Positions 1-12,317 of a stretch of 64,000 nucleotides of DNA are shown one piece after another. This DNA is from Alopecurus myosuroides. Lineage: Eukaryota; Streptophyta; Magnoliopsida; Poales; Poaceae. Location of the stretch: the NCBI GenBank assembly GCA_028641055.1, contig CM054060.1, positions 54,586,292 through 54,650,291 on the forward strand, in the 5' to 3' direction. Below the pieces are notes generated by a model. The model had not been told where the DNA came from, did no database searches, and saw only the letters and a list, made by a program, of their open reading frames with translations. Both the position numbers and the translations under genes were made by a program. Position 1 is the first letter of the stretch. Every line of letters begins with the position of its first letter.

Positions 1-1198
1 ACCCTAGGCACCTGATCAAATTTCCCCGAAAAGTTCCGCAGTCGCCGTCGTCGTCAGCCCTAGATCAGGGGGTTCTAAAGCTGTCTCCCGGCACCCTGCC
101 GGAGATGAGATCATCACCGGAGGCCTCTTCATCACCATGCATGCCTCCGGAGTGATGCGTGAGTAGTTCATCCTTGGACTACAGGTCCATAACAGTAGCT
201 AGATGGTTGTCTTCTCCTCCTATGCCTCAATGTTTAGATCTCGTGAGCTGCCTAACATGATCGAGATTGTTGTTATGTTATTCTATGTGCTATGTTTGTT
301 GGGATCCCATGAATATTGAACTTATGCCAAGCTGATTATAGTCTTTATTGCATATGTTATTTGTGATCTTACATGCTTTCCGTTGCTAGTGGTTGCTCTG
401 GCCAAATAGTTGCTTGTGACTCCAAGAGGGAGTATTTATGCTCGATAGTTGGGTTCATGCCTCCTTTTCGCCTGTTCTCGAGTGACAGAAACGTGACGGG
501 GGAGTATGTGATGTTGCCACTAGGGAGAAAACAGCGGTGTGAGTGCCCGCGTGCACAATCATTGATTACATTAGACACATTGCTTAATGCGATTATCTGT
601 TGCTTGCAACTTAATACCTAAGGGGGTTCGGATGATAACCTGAGGGTAGATTATTAGTAATAGATGCAGTTGGATTACGGTCTATGTATATTGTTGTAAT
701 TCCCGCACTAAATATCATGGTAGTCATCATGTAATGAATGTGCACTACGGTGCAACCTCTATTTGTCAATTGCCTAGCTGTAATTTGTTCACCCAGCATG
801 ATATCTTTTATGGAGAGACACCACTGGTGAACCTATGAACCCCGGTCCATTTTCCTATACTGTTAAACAAATATCTACAATTTCCTTCTTTTCTTTACTT
901 ACTGCAAGCATACACTATTTTCCACACTATACGTCTAATCTTTGTTTTCAGCAAGACCGGTGAGATTGACAACCTCACTGTACCGTTAAGACAAAGTATT
1001 TTGGTTGTTTTGTGTGCAGGTTCCGCGTTGTTGCTGACACCGGTGAGGCGCCATCACTACCGTCAGTGGCGTCAACCTTTCGAAGATCTTGTTTCTCCTA
1101 CTGGATTGATAATCTTGGTTCTTAACTGAGGGGAAACTCCTACCGCTGTGCTCATCACACACTCCTCTTAGGGTTCCCAACACGCATTGTCAGCATCA
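1..1198 (+). mobile_element. Gypsy-type LTR, 5' part cut by window edge (element A)
   Basis: This stretch aligns by eye with the 5' LTR of element C (38533-40202) and with the reversed LTRs at 33152-34743 and 50044-51647. They share a CACCCTGCCGGGAG-like segment, the TGATGCGTGAGTAG segment and the GGGAGTATTTATG segment. The window opens inside the LTR, so the TG end is not seen. The 3' end is placed at the CA of AGCATCA (1198). The sequence after it lacks the tRNA-Asp-type primer site found in element C, so the element is internally deleted. The ORFs here are not conserved between copies. Confidence 0.8.
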
Positions 1199-3679
1199 AG
1201 TTTATTCATGATTCTACTGAAAATTTTATGAGAGAGGAAAATATGGTTGTAGGAATTTTCATATTATTAAAATACCTCTCTTTTTGTTGAAAGTTTTGAA
1301 ATTGCTCTTGTTCTACCTTCCCATGATTTCTAGTTTGAGCTTCTTTAATTTATTTATTTACAATATTCCTATGCATAGGAAGTGGGTTAGACTTAATTTT
1401 TTTTTATACTTGCTTCTTTATGCTCTCTTTTGCTTAATTCATATTTCTTATGTGAGCATCTTCTTTCTTTCTAGCCTAGCTAAAAGGCGTTAAAGAAAAG
1501 CACTTCTTGAAAGATAACCCATGGTTTTATTTTTGCTTTGTTTTTCTCTGTTTTCTTTGAGTTAAGGTGTTGTTTACTTCTGTAGAAACTAGTTTGTATC
1601 TTTATTTTCATGCATTAGCTGTGCCAAGTAAAGTCTCTAGTGAAAGTTCAGGTTGGTTTTGGATTTCTGATGTCCACCGTATAAAATCGCATAATTGATA
1701 GAATGATCAAAATGACATGCAAAATTTTGTGCTTCTTCCTCAGATAATTTCGAAACTTTTTCTACCTTTACGTTTTTTCATTTGAGCAACGTAAGTGCCC
1801 CCAAAAAAATCGTCTTTACAGACTGTTCTGGTTTTGACAGATTCTGTCTTTTTACTTGCATTCTCTCTTTTACTATATCGAGTGGATTTCTTTGCTTCAC
1901 GAAACATCAGTGGCTGTAGCTAATGTTTAAAAGTATTAATAAAGCTTGTGTCCATGTAGAACATGTGAATTTTTTATTGTGCACTAACCCTCTAATGCGA
2001 ATTACATTGAGTTTGGTGTGAAGGAAGTTTTCAAGGGTCAAGAGAAGATGGTGATATAATATGATCAAGAAGAGTGAAAAGCCAAAGCTTAGGGATGCCC
2101 CCATAGTTCACCTCAGAAAATTCTAAGAAGACTTAAGCGTCTTGGGCATCCCAAGGCATCCCCTTCTTCATCAACAATTTATCAGGTCATTTCTAGTGAA
2201 ACTATATTTTTATTCGGTCACATCATATGCATTTTACTTGGAGCGTCTGTTTGTTTTTTCTTTTTTTTTCCTTGCTGCAATAAATATGTTGGGAACCCAT
2301 CATTCTTTGTGTGGGAGAGAGACACGCTCCGCTTTTTCATATGAATACTCGTTTTCTTCCATGCTCGTATTCTTAGTTTTTCTTCTAACTGCTGCAAATC
2401 CTTTTAGCTCATGTTTTTCATGCATCTCTTATTCAGAGTTGTTAGTTCTAGTAGATTTATGTTAGTAATCTCTTGTTTCATTGCTATATCTCTTGGAGAG
2501 TTTTTTTACTATAAAATGATTGGTGTTGGAAAGCAGTAGTACAATTTTCGTGCTTATAACGGTACAAATAGAAACTTGTATAGACTGTGGCTAGACTTTT
2601 TCATGACGTGCTAGATGTTATTTTAATTATATGCTTAGTAGTTGTTATTATAGCATGACTTGTCTCAAATAGCTCAAAGTGCTTTATGTGTCATTGAAAG
2701 AATCATGAGTTGTTTTTATCATATTGAAGCATGAACTTGTGGTGTTCTCTTTCGAATGATTTATTTGGTTGACTTGGCGCATGCTTACACCATGTTTATG
2801 ACTACAAACCAGTCACTTATAGCCTCTATGATCATTTAGTTTTTGACTTGTAATACCCTTTATGTTTGATTAATAATGTTTTTGTCGCTATGCATGATTA
2901 TGGCCATTATTGCTCTCTTGATTTGTCGCTCCCAGTCTTTTGTTAGCCTCCACCTGTACTGATTATGAGTTCTACTCTTGCATCCAACTCCTAAAAATAA
3001 AAGTTTGCCAAATGTGTCCACCATACCTACCTACATGTGGTATTTAACTGCCACTACAAGTAAATTTCTCATGTGCTACCTTTAAAATTTTCAAAATTAT
3101 TCATATTTTCTTCCCCTGTTTTAGCTCATGCGGACGTGAATAGAGAATCTTTATCTCACTTGTTGATTGGACTTTACACGCCTGGACTAGTGGCTTCATT
3201 CGCTTATCCAAATGATAGAAGAGCTGGCAGCGGGGTGCCCAGGCCGAAAATTGGTTACTATAAAGTTCTCTTTACTATTTTTGCCCCTGATTTATCAGTC
3301 AAAGCATAATTGTGTAAATAAAAGGGAAAAAGGGATGACCTTCTGACCCCAGTTGCGTCCTTCAATAGGAGCCGCTATTGTGAAGTCTAGTTTGCTTGTG
3401 ACGTACTGTATTTTCTGTTTACCATTCGTTGACATAAGTATGCACGTCTCAAAAAAATATTTTCAATACTTTTGTTTAATAAAATAAAAAGCTCTAGAAC
3501 ATGAGTTAAATTATGCTTCCCTGTGCGAAGTGTTTTTGTTTTACTTTTATATTGAGTCTTTATCTTCTACCTTTATGTACAGTTGAGAGAGCGTAGTTGC
3601 CATTCTGACTTTAATGTGCATGAGTCCTTAAGATTATTATTGATTGATTTATTACGTGTTATTACTTGCTCTTAAATTC
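1199..3679 (+). mobile_element. Element A internal 3' non-coding remnant
   Basis: This is the non-coding region that follows the polyprotein in this retrotransposon group. It matches element C at 41255-42730 and 48705-49420, for example the CCTAGCTAAAAGG segment and the stretch with ATGACTACAAACCAGTCAC. Gag, protease, reverse transcriptase and integrase are all missing, as are the polypurine tract and 3' LTR. Homology stops near 3679, after the ATTACTTGCTCTTAAATT segment. This uninterrupted copy shows the original sequence around the site where the CACTA element entered element C: here the CCTCCACCTGTACTG segment runs straight into TATGAGTTCTACTC. Confidence 0.75.
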
Positions 3680-3827
3680 TGAGTGGAACGATGGCGGACG
3701 ACGCGGGAACGGGCCAATACCATGTGTCTTTTATCGCCAGCATATCTGACGACCCGGCTTATTCCTAATTGTTTTTTTTCGGTGCGCAATGAAATAACTT
3801 TACGAGAAATCCCGACATAGGCACATC

Positions 3828-3842
3828 AACTGCGGCTAATCA
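3828..3842. repeat. LINE target-site duplication, left copy
   Basis: The 15-bp word AACTGCGGCTAATCA occurs here and again at 8613-8627, directly after the A-run that ends the LINE. This is the duplication expected from target-primed reverse transcription. One or two of the leading A residues could belong to the poly(A) tail instead. Confidence 0.9.
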
Positions 3843-3857
3843 AGATCCTTATCTGCC

Positions 3858-4595
3858 ATGTCTGCTAATACAGTGGAAAGTCAACAGATGCACTCCTCTG
3901 CAGTGCACATCATGGAGGTAGACAAAGAATCTGATCCAGCTAATGCTTCCAGACCCCCTGTCAGTGAGGTCTCTGTCCCTCATGTGAGTGCTCCCTCATC
4001 CTTCACTCCAGCTCAACCTGCTCCTGCCCCCTTGAGGAGCAGTGCTAGGATTCTTTCGTCTGGTAGAGCCAATGAATCCATTCTCCAAAGGGCTACTCAA
4101 ACAATTGCTGCAAGAGATGAAGGTAAAACTGCATGTTCTAATTCCTTTTCAGTGCTAGCTGATAATGATGTTTTAGACAAAGCTTTAGAGTTAGGAATAG
4201 ATCCAACCTCAATATCTCTTGAAACTGTTGATTTGCTTCTTAGCTGGGAAGTGGCTAGGGCCAACTTGCTAAACAAAAAAGAAATCCTCTCTGTGTCTAA
4301 TCCAGTGAATCCTGCTGCACCAACTCATGATGGGGATGCTCCCCCTTTATGTCTACCATCAATTGAGGAGGATAATTTGGAATCTTCCTCTGATAGTGAT
4401 GAAAATCCTTTCACTCCTGTCATTTCTCGAAGGACATCAAAAAGACTGAAACAAAAAGCAAAAGCTAATGATAAATCTTCTCAGGGGGTGCCCCTTGGTG
4501 GCACCAGATCCCTCAATAGGGTCCATACAAACCACCCTCAGAGTGGTATTGTAAATGGACCCAGGGTTAGAACAAAATCAAAGAAGTTATTATGA
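3858..4595 (+). pseudogene. LINE ORF1, C-terminal part
   Basis: This 245-residue frame is rich in Ser, Pro and acidic residues, with a basic C-terminus (RRTSKRLKQKAK). In plant LINEs, ORF1 encodes the nucleic-acid-binding Gag-like protein. No CCHC knuckle is visible here. The stop codon overlaps the start of ORF2 as ATGA at 4592-4595, which suggests coupled termination and reinitiation. It is called partial because the element boundary lies immediately upstream of its ATG. Confidence 0.7.
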
Positions 4596-7500
4596 TTGGT
4601 GTTTTTTTGAACTGTAGAGGGGTGGGCAAGAGAGGTTTTGCCACTAATATGATTGGTCTAATCAGGGAGTTTGATTTTGACTTCATTGGTTTGCAAGAAA
4701 CTATGAAAAATGTTGTAGGTCCTGAGGTTTGGGGGAAATTTGATCCTGGTAATTGTTACCTTTGGTTCTGGTCTCCTTCGGTTGGTAGATATGGGGGCAT
4801 TCTTTGTGGGATCAAATCCTCTAGATTTGATGTCATTAATGCCTCTGTAGACAGATTCTTTGTTAAAGCAGATGTGTTGGATAAGAAAATCAATAAGAAA
4901 GTTACTCTTATGGTGGTTTATGGTGCAGCACAGGATAAGGATAAGACTAATTTTCTAGCTGCTTTTGCTAATGCTTGTTCTCTTTTGACTTTGCCATCTC
5001 TCATTGGTGGTGACTTTAATATTTTGCGTTTTGCTTTTGAAAAAAACAAACCTGGAGGGGTTTCTAAATTCTTAGATGTTTTTAATTCTGTCATTAAGAG
5101 TTATTCACTTAGGGAGGTTGACATGTCTGGTGGCCTATATACTTGGACTAATAATCAAAATAATCCAACTCTAGAAAAGTTAGACAGGGTACTCATGTCT
5201 TCTGATTGGGAAAGCATCTTCCCCTTAACAAGTGTTAGAAGAAATCCTAGGATCATCTCAGACCATAATCCTTTGATTGTGGACACTGGTGAAGTAATGA
5301 CTCCTAAGAGCAAGGAGTTTAGGTTTATGAAATCTTGGACTTCACATCCTGATTTTTTGGAGAGGGTTCAGAAAACTTGGATGGTTCCTGTCCCCTGTGT
5401 GGATAGTGTTTCAGTCATACAGTGCAAGTTGAAACGTGTCAAAAATAGCCTGAAGGGGTGGGGTGCAAATATCAGAGATGATGCTGTCAGATTAAGGAAG
5501 GAGTTGTCTAAGGAGCTGGATAATCTGGAGTTGTTGGAAGAACAATACAACCTTTCAGCAGAACAATTTGAGAGAAAAGGGTGTATTCAAAGTGAATTGT
5601 TTAGGCTTTGTGAAGAGGAAGAGAAATTCTGGCATGAGAGATCCAGTGAACAATGGCTGCTGCAAGGGGATTCAAACTCTGCTTTCTTTCACAGAGTTGC
5701 CAATGGAAGGAAGAGAAAAACAACCATGTACTCACTGGTTAATGGGAATCAATGTGTACAAGGGACTGAGGAGTTGCTTGCTCATGCCACTTCTTATTAT
5801 AAAAATCTTTTTGGTCCTGGGGAAGGTAACCTCATGATATTCTCTGTTGGTATTTTGGGGGCAGATGAGATGTTATCTGACACTGATAATGCTGTTCTTG
5901 ATTCTGCATTTACTGAAAAAGAGATTAAGACAACCATTGATTCTATGGTTAGAAATAAAGCTCCTGGACCTGATGGGATTCCTATTGAGTTCTTTCAGGT
6001 TTCATGGGAGATTGTTAGAACTGATGTGGTGCAACTGTTCAATGATTGGTATGTTGGCAAGCTTGGTCTTTACAGACTTAATTTTGGCATGATCATTTTG
6101 CTGCAGAAAACTCCTGATGCAGATTGTCTTCAGAAGTACAGACCTATCTGCTTGTTGCAGGTTCTGTACAAAATTATTACTAAGGTGGCCACCCTCAGGA
6201 TGGAACCTTACATGGATAAGTTGATCTCAAAGTGTCAGACTGCTTTTATTAAGGGCAGAAACATCATGGATGGCATCATGTCTCTACATGAAATCTTGCA
6301 TGAGGCCAAAAGAAAAAAGCAACAGGGAGTGGTCTTTAAGATAGACTTTGAAAAAGCCTATGACAAGGTAGACTGGGCCTACCTGATGCACTGTGTTTCC
6401 TTAAAAGGTTTTAGTACACTCTGGAGGAGATTGATTGAAGAGATCATCAAGGATGGGACTTTGTGTGTTAAGATCAACAACACTAGGGGGAAGGACTTTG
6501 GCAGTCACAGGGGGGTTAGGCAAGGGGACCCCTTCTCTCCTTTTCTGTTCAATCTTGCTGCTGAAGGGCTGGCCAAGCTTATTCAACAGGCTCAGAGTAA
6601 TGGTTTGATCTGTGGTCTGGTACCTCACTTGGTTGATGGTGGGGTTGCTATCTTTCAGTATGCTGATGACACACTGCTAATGGTTCAGGATGAGATTAGT
6701 CAGGTCAGACAACTCAAGATGATACTTTACCTGTTTGAGGCTATGTCTGGTCTCAAGATCAACTTCATGAAAAGTGAACTGTTCATGGTGATGGAAGATT
6801 CAAACAAAGGTATTCTGTATTCTGATATGTTGAACTGTCAAGATTGGGCATTGGCCTATGAAATATCTGGGAGTCCCTGTTTGTGGCTCCAGGATATTGG
6901 TGGCTGATCTGAAACCTCTTGTGGAAAAGTTGAGCAGGAGGTTGGAAGGTTGGGTTGGCAACAATTCCTCTATTGGTGGAAGGCTGATTCTGATCCAGTC
7001 ATCACTTAGTAGCATCCCTATTTACCACATGTCTATGTATCTGCTCCCTGCCACATGTTTGGAGCAGATGGCCAAGATAATTAGGAGATTTTTTTGGCAA
7101 GGGGCCAGCACTAAAAAGAAATACCATCTTGTTCATTGGAATATAATCAATAAACCCAAGAAAAAGGGGGTCTAGGCATTAAAGACTTGAAACTGTTCAA
7201 TATAAGTCTCCTGTGCAAGTGGTGGTGGAGACTGGAAATGGATGAAGGGCTGTGGCAAACTTTGGTAAAGCGCAAGTATGGAATTACGCATGGTGTCTGG
7301 CGAGTTAAGATGAGACAACATGACTCACCGGTGTGGAAGGATCTATTGAAAGTCAAAAATTGGGAATGAAACAGATTTTTGGCATGACCAATGGTGCGGC
7401 CCAATACCATTTTGCGACAGATTTCCAGACTTGTTTCAGGTCTGCACGCTTCAAGAGTGTACTGTGAAAGAGATGGCTGACAGAAATTGGCATATGGAAT

Positions 7501-8257
7501 TTAGGAGGTGGATGGATGTGCATATGCAACAACAAGCGTCAGTCCTGCGTAGCTTACTCATGACTGTGGCTTTGGGGGAAGGTCCTGATAAACCCAAGTG
7601 AAAACTCACCAAATCTGGGAAATTTTCTGTCAAATCAATGTACAATAATATGTCCTCCTCTAACGTGGACAGATCTTTTTCTCAATTGTGTAAAGCCAAG
7701 ATCCCTCTGAAGATCAAAGTGTGGCTGTGGTTGATCTGGCATAATTCTATTGCTACCAAAGATAATATGAAAAAAAGAAATTGGAAAGGAGACTTTTCGT
7801 GCAGTTTTTGCTATGCGTTTGAAACAATTCATCACCTTTTCTTTGTTTGCCCGGTGCTAGCTACATGTGGAATGTTATTTGCTCGGTTTTTGGGGCCTTA
7901 AACAGACCTGTCAATTTTACGCAATACTTTTGGTGGATATCTTCTTATTTTCCAGCACGCCTGAATTTGCATGTTGTTGGGATTGCTTCCTTTTGCTGGG
8001 CAATCTGGAAAACTAGGAATAATGCATGTTTTAATAGGAAATTCATTTCGGCCCCTGTTGAGCTGATCTGTTATTTTTGCGCATTTCTTCGTTACTGGGC
8101 AGGACTTCAAGCAGAAGGAGACAGGAATCAGCTGGAGGCAGGCGCCAGGATGATCCAAGACGCTGCTCTGGAGCAACATGTCCGCAGCCAAGCTCGTGGG
8201 AACAGGTTGATTGAAGCGGACGCTACCTCGGATGAAGAAGTCGACGTTGTTGGATGA
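4592..8257 (+). pseudogene. LINE ORF2: endonuclease, reverse transcriptase, zf-RVT (frameshifted)
   Basis: The first 771 codons are open. Residues 1-230 form an APE-type endonuclease, with LNCRGVGK at the N-terminus, GLQET (catalytic Glu), GGDFN and the SDHNPL histidine motif. Residues about 430-690 are a reverse transcriptase with FKIDFEKAYDKVDW, GVRQGDPFSP and the catalytic FQYADD. The frame then breaks: near 6880 it moves to the 6858-7175 frame (KYLGVPV, RRFFWQG), in a G-run at about 7170 it shifts again to 7187-7369 (LLCKWWWRLE), and further on a TGG has become TGA near 7598. A zf-RVT-type segment at 7638-7901 (IPLKIKVWLW, HHLFFVCP) ends the protein. The copy cannot make full-length ORF2 protein. 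Confidence 0.92.
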
Positions 8258-8612
8258 TGGTGTTCTAGTCCATGTCTGCGTCCTTGAGCAGTTTGCGTTA
8301 AGAAACTTCCCGGAAAAACAGAGTATCTCTCGAGTTGGTCCTTTCCCGGAAAAGCAGCTTGACGTACTTACTGTTAACTCTCTCGCTGGCCGTTTGTGCC
8401 GTGCCGATCTTTTGCTACTTGTCAGTGTGGCTGGGATTTCAGAGCTTAAACAAAGGGGGTCATCTCCTTCCTTCCTTGGAGGGGAGAGGTGTCCTGTTTT
8501 CTTTGCTCTGCCCAGGCCGTTTTGCTTTTCTTTCGGTTTCTCTATTTTAGGTTGTAAGACAAGTTTGTTCTGTTCTCCGTTATGGAACCCGGCTATCGTC
8601 GTTTGTGAAAAA

Positions 8613-8627
8613 AACTGCGGCTAATCA
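8613..8627. repeat. LINE target-site duplication, right copy
   Basis: Second copy of AACTGCGGCTAATCA, directly after the LINE A-run; see 3828-3842. Confidence 0.9.
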
Positions 8628-9540
8628 TGGGCCGGGCGGCCTGCTCGCGCGCGGCTGTACAAGTGCATGCATATGCATACACACACGCACGCACGAGATC
8701 GCTTTTGTGTGTGCGCGCGCGTTTGACTCGATCAATCGGGCGCCCAAGTTTCAGAACTGCTACAGTAGCTACCTAGCTGGATGGCCTGGCAGTGTGCAGT
8801 GTTACTGCAGGTCGCTGTAAGCGTAGCTAACACGGTATCGGAGAAAAATGGACGATCGACTGATATCGATGGCCTCCTCGATCGATTTCGAATTTTTGAG
8901 AGCGACCGGACGGCGATGCTTTCACTTTCTTGGCTACCTCTTTCAGCCTTCAACTGGAAAACCATGAGCGGTTCGGACCACTCCACTACTTCGTTGCGCA
9001 TAGATAACGCGAGCATGTTCCATCAAGCTGAAACTAAACGGCCCTAACTCTGCTCGATTTTTCGAGGGTACGCAATTGGAGCCCTAACTCTGCTCGATTA
9101 CTTAAGAAAAACGCATCATGCATTTCTTTTCTTTGCAAGGACATGCATCGTGCATGTTTTCGGCTATATCCTTCATGTCATGAATTACCCTGCGTGACAT
9201 GATAGGCCATAGGAGTAAGCTCACGTTTCTTACTCCATTATTCCATCGTATCATGGAAACTTACGTTTTGGACATTCACACGGGTCCTAGGATGTATTAA
9301 CTTTGGTCACCAATTTGTATTATACTACGTAATATATATACTCCATGTCTAAAAACCAGTAAATGTGCTCCCTTCGTCTCAAAATAATTGTCACAATGAC
9401 ATGGAAGTATCTAGATGTATTTAAGTCTAGATACATCCATTGACGGAGGGAGTATAAAATGAGTGAATATAGACTCATTTTGTACATACATCCATTTTTA
9501 TAAGGTTCCCCGCCTTGTGATCGCAATTCCCCATCCGCTA
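8628..9540. other. Intergenic DNA, no gene recognised
   Basis: This is unique-looking sequence with an alternating purine-pyrimidine stretch (CA/CG dinucleotides at about 8665-8720). A direct duplication of GCCCTAACTCTGCTCGATT lies at 9042 and 9082. A small Stowaway-like MITE lies at 9368-9452. ORFs up to 94 codons here have no recognisable features. Confidence 0.5.
9368..9452. mobile_element. Stowaway-like MITE, short and degenerate
   Basis: The left end CTCCCTTCGTCTC and the right end GACGGAGGGAG, followed by TA, form the grass Stowaway terminal inverted repeat. The interior contains a second inverted repeat around TATCTAGATGTATT. The left TA target duplication is not preserved. Confidence 0.7.
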
Positions 9541-10215
9541 ATTGGGCCTCCCACTTTCGATGCATCGTCTTAGGAGTGTGGATTTCCAGTTTTTTGTGGA
9601 AAAGATGGTTAGCAAGCTCCCAATTAGTCATGGAAAATATGTTACCACCGCCGGAAGGATTGGGCTCATCAAATACGTCACGGCGCCGCAAGCCATCTAT
9701 CCCCTTACTTTACTTAGCTCCCTGGAAGGGCATCATGAAGGCGATCCTCAAGTTTGAGCTTGTTTGTCCTTTGGGCGGCTTCGGACAACATCTCATGTTC
9801 CAATGTCAATATTGCGCTCGTATTTGGAGAGGGCTCAAAGATTGGATTGGTTTGGGTCATTTTGACACCTCTCAATGGAGCAATTTCCGCATGGACGAAT
9901 AGTGGCGGTGCGTGCACGCTAGGCGTCGCAAAGACGTCTCCTCCTTACTCCTTCTTGCCGCTTGGGAAATTTGGAAAGATGAAATGCTAGGATCTTCAAA
10001 AATATTTGCTTCCGCCATCCGTGGTGATCTTGTCGACTAAGCGAAACGCCACCCTTCGGGGTATCACGGGTGCCAAACACTTATTATGCTGCGAGGGTAG
10101 GCTTCCCTGCCTCTTTTTCAATCCTTCTGGCTTTTGTTGTGCGTTCTACACTTCTACTCTCCTAACTCTTTCTTAATCAATAAAATAGATAAAACTTTTG
10201 ACTTGTTTCAAAAAA
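9541..10215 (+). pseudogene. LINE ORF2 3' remnant (second LINE)
   Basis: Fragments in two frames match the C-terminal part of grass LINE ORF2. At 9554-9720 there is a KMVSKLPISHGKYVTTAGR segment like the post-RT region. At 9776-10035 HLMFQCQYCARIWRGL and then AAWEIWKDEM resemble the zf-RVT tail. The domain order is right but the interior is deleted and frameshifted. It ends near an A-rich stretch (AAAACAAAAAAAC, about 10212). It is distinct from the LINE at 3843-8612. Confidence 0.75.
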
Positions 10216-10370
10216 CAAAAAAACAGCTAGTTGCACGTCGTGGAAGAAAAGAAAAAGAAAGTAGTCACAAATAAGACAAGAGAGGAAGTGCTCCAAAACG
10301 ACAATCGAGTGAGACCGGCCCCACCGAGCAGCTCTAGAATCTCCACGCGTTCCCAGCAAAGCCAAACAAT

Positions 10371-10396
10371 CCCGTGCCATGCCATGCCATGCCAGG
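10371..10396 (+). repeat. CCATG pentanucleotide microsatellite upstream of the ERF gene
   Basis: Four to five tandem copies of CCATG lie about 110 bp before the TATA-like box. The overlapping CATGCCATG words resemble RY-type elements, but that is inference only. Confidence 0.6.
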
Positions 10397-10497
10397 TAAG
10401 CTCGATCGCTGAGAGTCAGAGCATGCACGTCCCCGTCCCTACGCGCCATCCTCGAGTCAACGCGCCGCGCGCGACCCAGCCGGGCGACGGCACAACC

Positions 10498-10506
10498 TTA
10501 TAAGTA
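10498..10506 (+). promoter_or_regulatory. TATA-like box of the ERF gene
   Basis: TTATAAGTA lies 140 bp upstream of the chosen ATG, followed by a C- and A-rich leader typical of monocot 5' UTRs. It is the only good TATA word in the 200 bp before the gene. Confidence 0.55.
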
Positions 10507-10645
10507 GCTGGGCAATCCGTGCCGCCAACACCATCGTCGATCACTCAACCACGACGTACAGCAGCAGCAGCACGACGACGCAAGCTTCAGCTTGGCAGCT
10601 AGCCCCCGGCCGGACGTCCACCATCTGATCTACCAGACCAACGAC

Positions 10646-11308
10646 ATGTCGTCGCCGCCGGCCGCGAGCAGGGCCGCGTCACCGGAGGCCACGGACCAGG
10701 GCGGCAGGAAGTACAAGGGCGTGCGGCGGCGCAAGTGGGGCAAGTGGGTGTCGGAGATCCGGCTGCCCAACAGCCGGGAGCGCATCTGGCTCGGCTCCTA
10801 CGACGCCCCCGAGAAGGCCGCGCGCGCCTTCGACGCCGCCTTCGTCTGCCTCCGTGGCCCCCAGGCGGCCGCCGGCGCGGACCTCAACTTCCCGGACTCG
10901 CCGCCGCCGCCCTGCCGCCACAGCGTCGACCCGGAAGAGGTGCAGGCGGCCGCGCTGTCCCACGCTAACAGCGCCCGCGTCCCGGCACGGGATGACCACT
11001 TCTCGCCGGCGCCCGCCGCGCTATCGATGGATCAGAGCGTCTTCACGCAGCACGGCCAACATGGCATGGACATTTTCGGCGGTAGCGAGATGGTGGCGCC
11101 AGACGGCAGCGTCGACTGGCGCACGGTCATGGCGTACCAGCCGCCGCTCTTCTCGCCGACGGCCGGCTGGGGCACCAATGCGTACGACTTCCTGCAGATG
11201 CCTCCACCGCCGCCTTCGGTGGACGAGGAAATGGAGGAGAGTGGCCATGGCGCCAGCGCCTCTCTCTGGAGCTTTGACCCCTGCAGAGACTCCTACTTCA
11301 GATACTAG
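10646..11308 (+). CDS. AP2/ERF transcription factor, ERF012/ERF014-like (DREB-type group II)
   Basis: This intronless gene encodes 220 residues. The first ATG in frame is at 10646; the open frame reaches further upstream, but only through a TTG. Residues about 20-85 form one AP2 DNA-binding domain: [42 protein letters not shown] and LNFPD. A Val in WVSEIR fits DREB-type rather than ERF-type binding, and [19 protein letters not shown] is characteristic of the ERF012-014 branch. The C-terminal half is Pro/Asp/Glu-rich with a terminal LWSF that resembles the LWNF ending of Arabidopsis ERF012-like proteins, a likely activation segment. The protein should act in the nucleus as a transcription factor. 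It is very GC-rich in an AT-rich surrounding, as usual for grass ERF genes. It appears intact. Confidence 0.93.
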   Translation: MSSPPAASRAASPEATDQGGRKYKGVRRRKWGKWVSEIRLPNSRERIWLGSYDAPEKAARAFDAAFVCLRGPQAAAGADLNFPDSPPPPCRHSVDPEEVQAAALSHANSARVPARDDHFSPAPAALSMDQSVFTQHGQHGMDIFGGSEMVAPDGSVDWRTVMAYQPPLFSPTAGWGTNAYDFLQMPPPPPSVDEEMEESGHGASASLWSFDPCRDSYFRY

Positions 11309-12317
11309 TAGTTCACTTGCTGCAATTAACCCAGCCGTGGAAATCACTTCAGGTGCATTGCTACGATTATTAGAGATGCATTGCTAAGTTTTGACCCTAT
11401 TAGTTTAATTACACGCAGCCACTTTATTTTGTCTTATTAATAATTTTGTATCTCTCGCAAACGGATGAGTCAAACGTGTGAAGCTAGCTAAGAACCTGTA
11501 TGCATGTGCCCTTAGAAATACCTTGCTTTCCAAATATTTCAAAACAATTCGTTTCGATTTGTTTTGACGTTCATCTTATTTTAAAAGAAGTCAATTTCCA
11601 CATGATATGTGTGCGTGTGCCTCTGACTTTCTTCAGATAACCTATGATGGTGTGTGCACAATCTTTGCACGCTGATTTGATGAATATTTTATCTTGAAGC
11701 ACGCTGAATTTCATGTTCAAGCGATGTGGATCGAGCAATAAAAAAAAGAAGGCTACCTACGTAGGTGGATAATACCAGCCCTAGATGCATATTCATCAGC
11801 AACTTGAGGTAGAGACAAGACAGGGGACGTCGTTTTCAAGCATGTGCCATATAGCACAACTGCACAAGGAAGATCCGATCAAGTATACAATCCACTGTGT
11901 GTGGTGTGACGCCAATTGTCTGTTCCGGGGAGGATTCCTTGTCCTGCAACAGTTCAACTGAAACGCCGAAAAGGACACCGCACTAAGCTAGGTCGACACT
12001 CGACACATCGCCAAGCAAGAATATTTTTCATTTACACACAAAGTATATATTCAAAATTAGTGTTCGATTCCAGACTGGTTTTTTGTCTATAATTTGACCA
12101 CACGCCCCTAGCTGTCAAAAAACTACATAACCACTAAAAAGACCGAAAACTTCAAATGGAGAGGCATTAAAAAAATCATATTGGTATTTCAAAAAATTCA
12201 TATGTCTTAATAATATTCAAAAATAATTTACGTGATTTGATGGAAAAAAATCTGTATGTATATGTGAAAAAAATCAGATCTTTTAAACCTGTAAAATAGC
12301 ATTTTCGGTTTTTTCCA
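11309..12317. other. ERF gene 3' flank and intergenic DNA
   Basis: AT-rich sequence follows the ERF stop codon. TATTAATAATTTTG near 11435 could serve as a polyadenylation region. No coding frame or transposon terminus is recognisable. Confidence 0.4.

Larger units (their letters stand above)
3843..8612 (+). mobile_element. L1-type LINE, 5'-truncated, with 15-bp TSD
   Basis: This non-LTR retrotransposon has ORF1 remains, then an ORF2 with an APE-type endonuclease, a reverse transcriptase and a zf-RVT-type C-terminus. It ends in a short A-run flanked by a perfect 15-bp TSD (3828-3842 and 8613-8627). The left boundary lies only 15 bp before the first ATG of ORF1. ORF1 lacks the N-terminal DUF4283-type domain common in plant LINEs, so the copy is probably 5'-truncated. 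It landed in unassigned DNA about 150 bp beyond the end of element A. Confidence 0.93.

Noticed and set aside
1284..2465. Hydrophobic ORFs (69 and 107 codons) as membrane proteins
   Set aside because: T-rich non-coding retroelement DNA; the frames are not conserved in the homologous stretches of elements C and D.
10679..11387. ORFs in other frames over the ERF gene
   Set aside because: Shadows of the GC-rich ERF coding frame.
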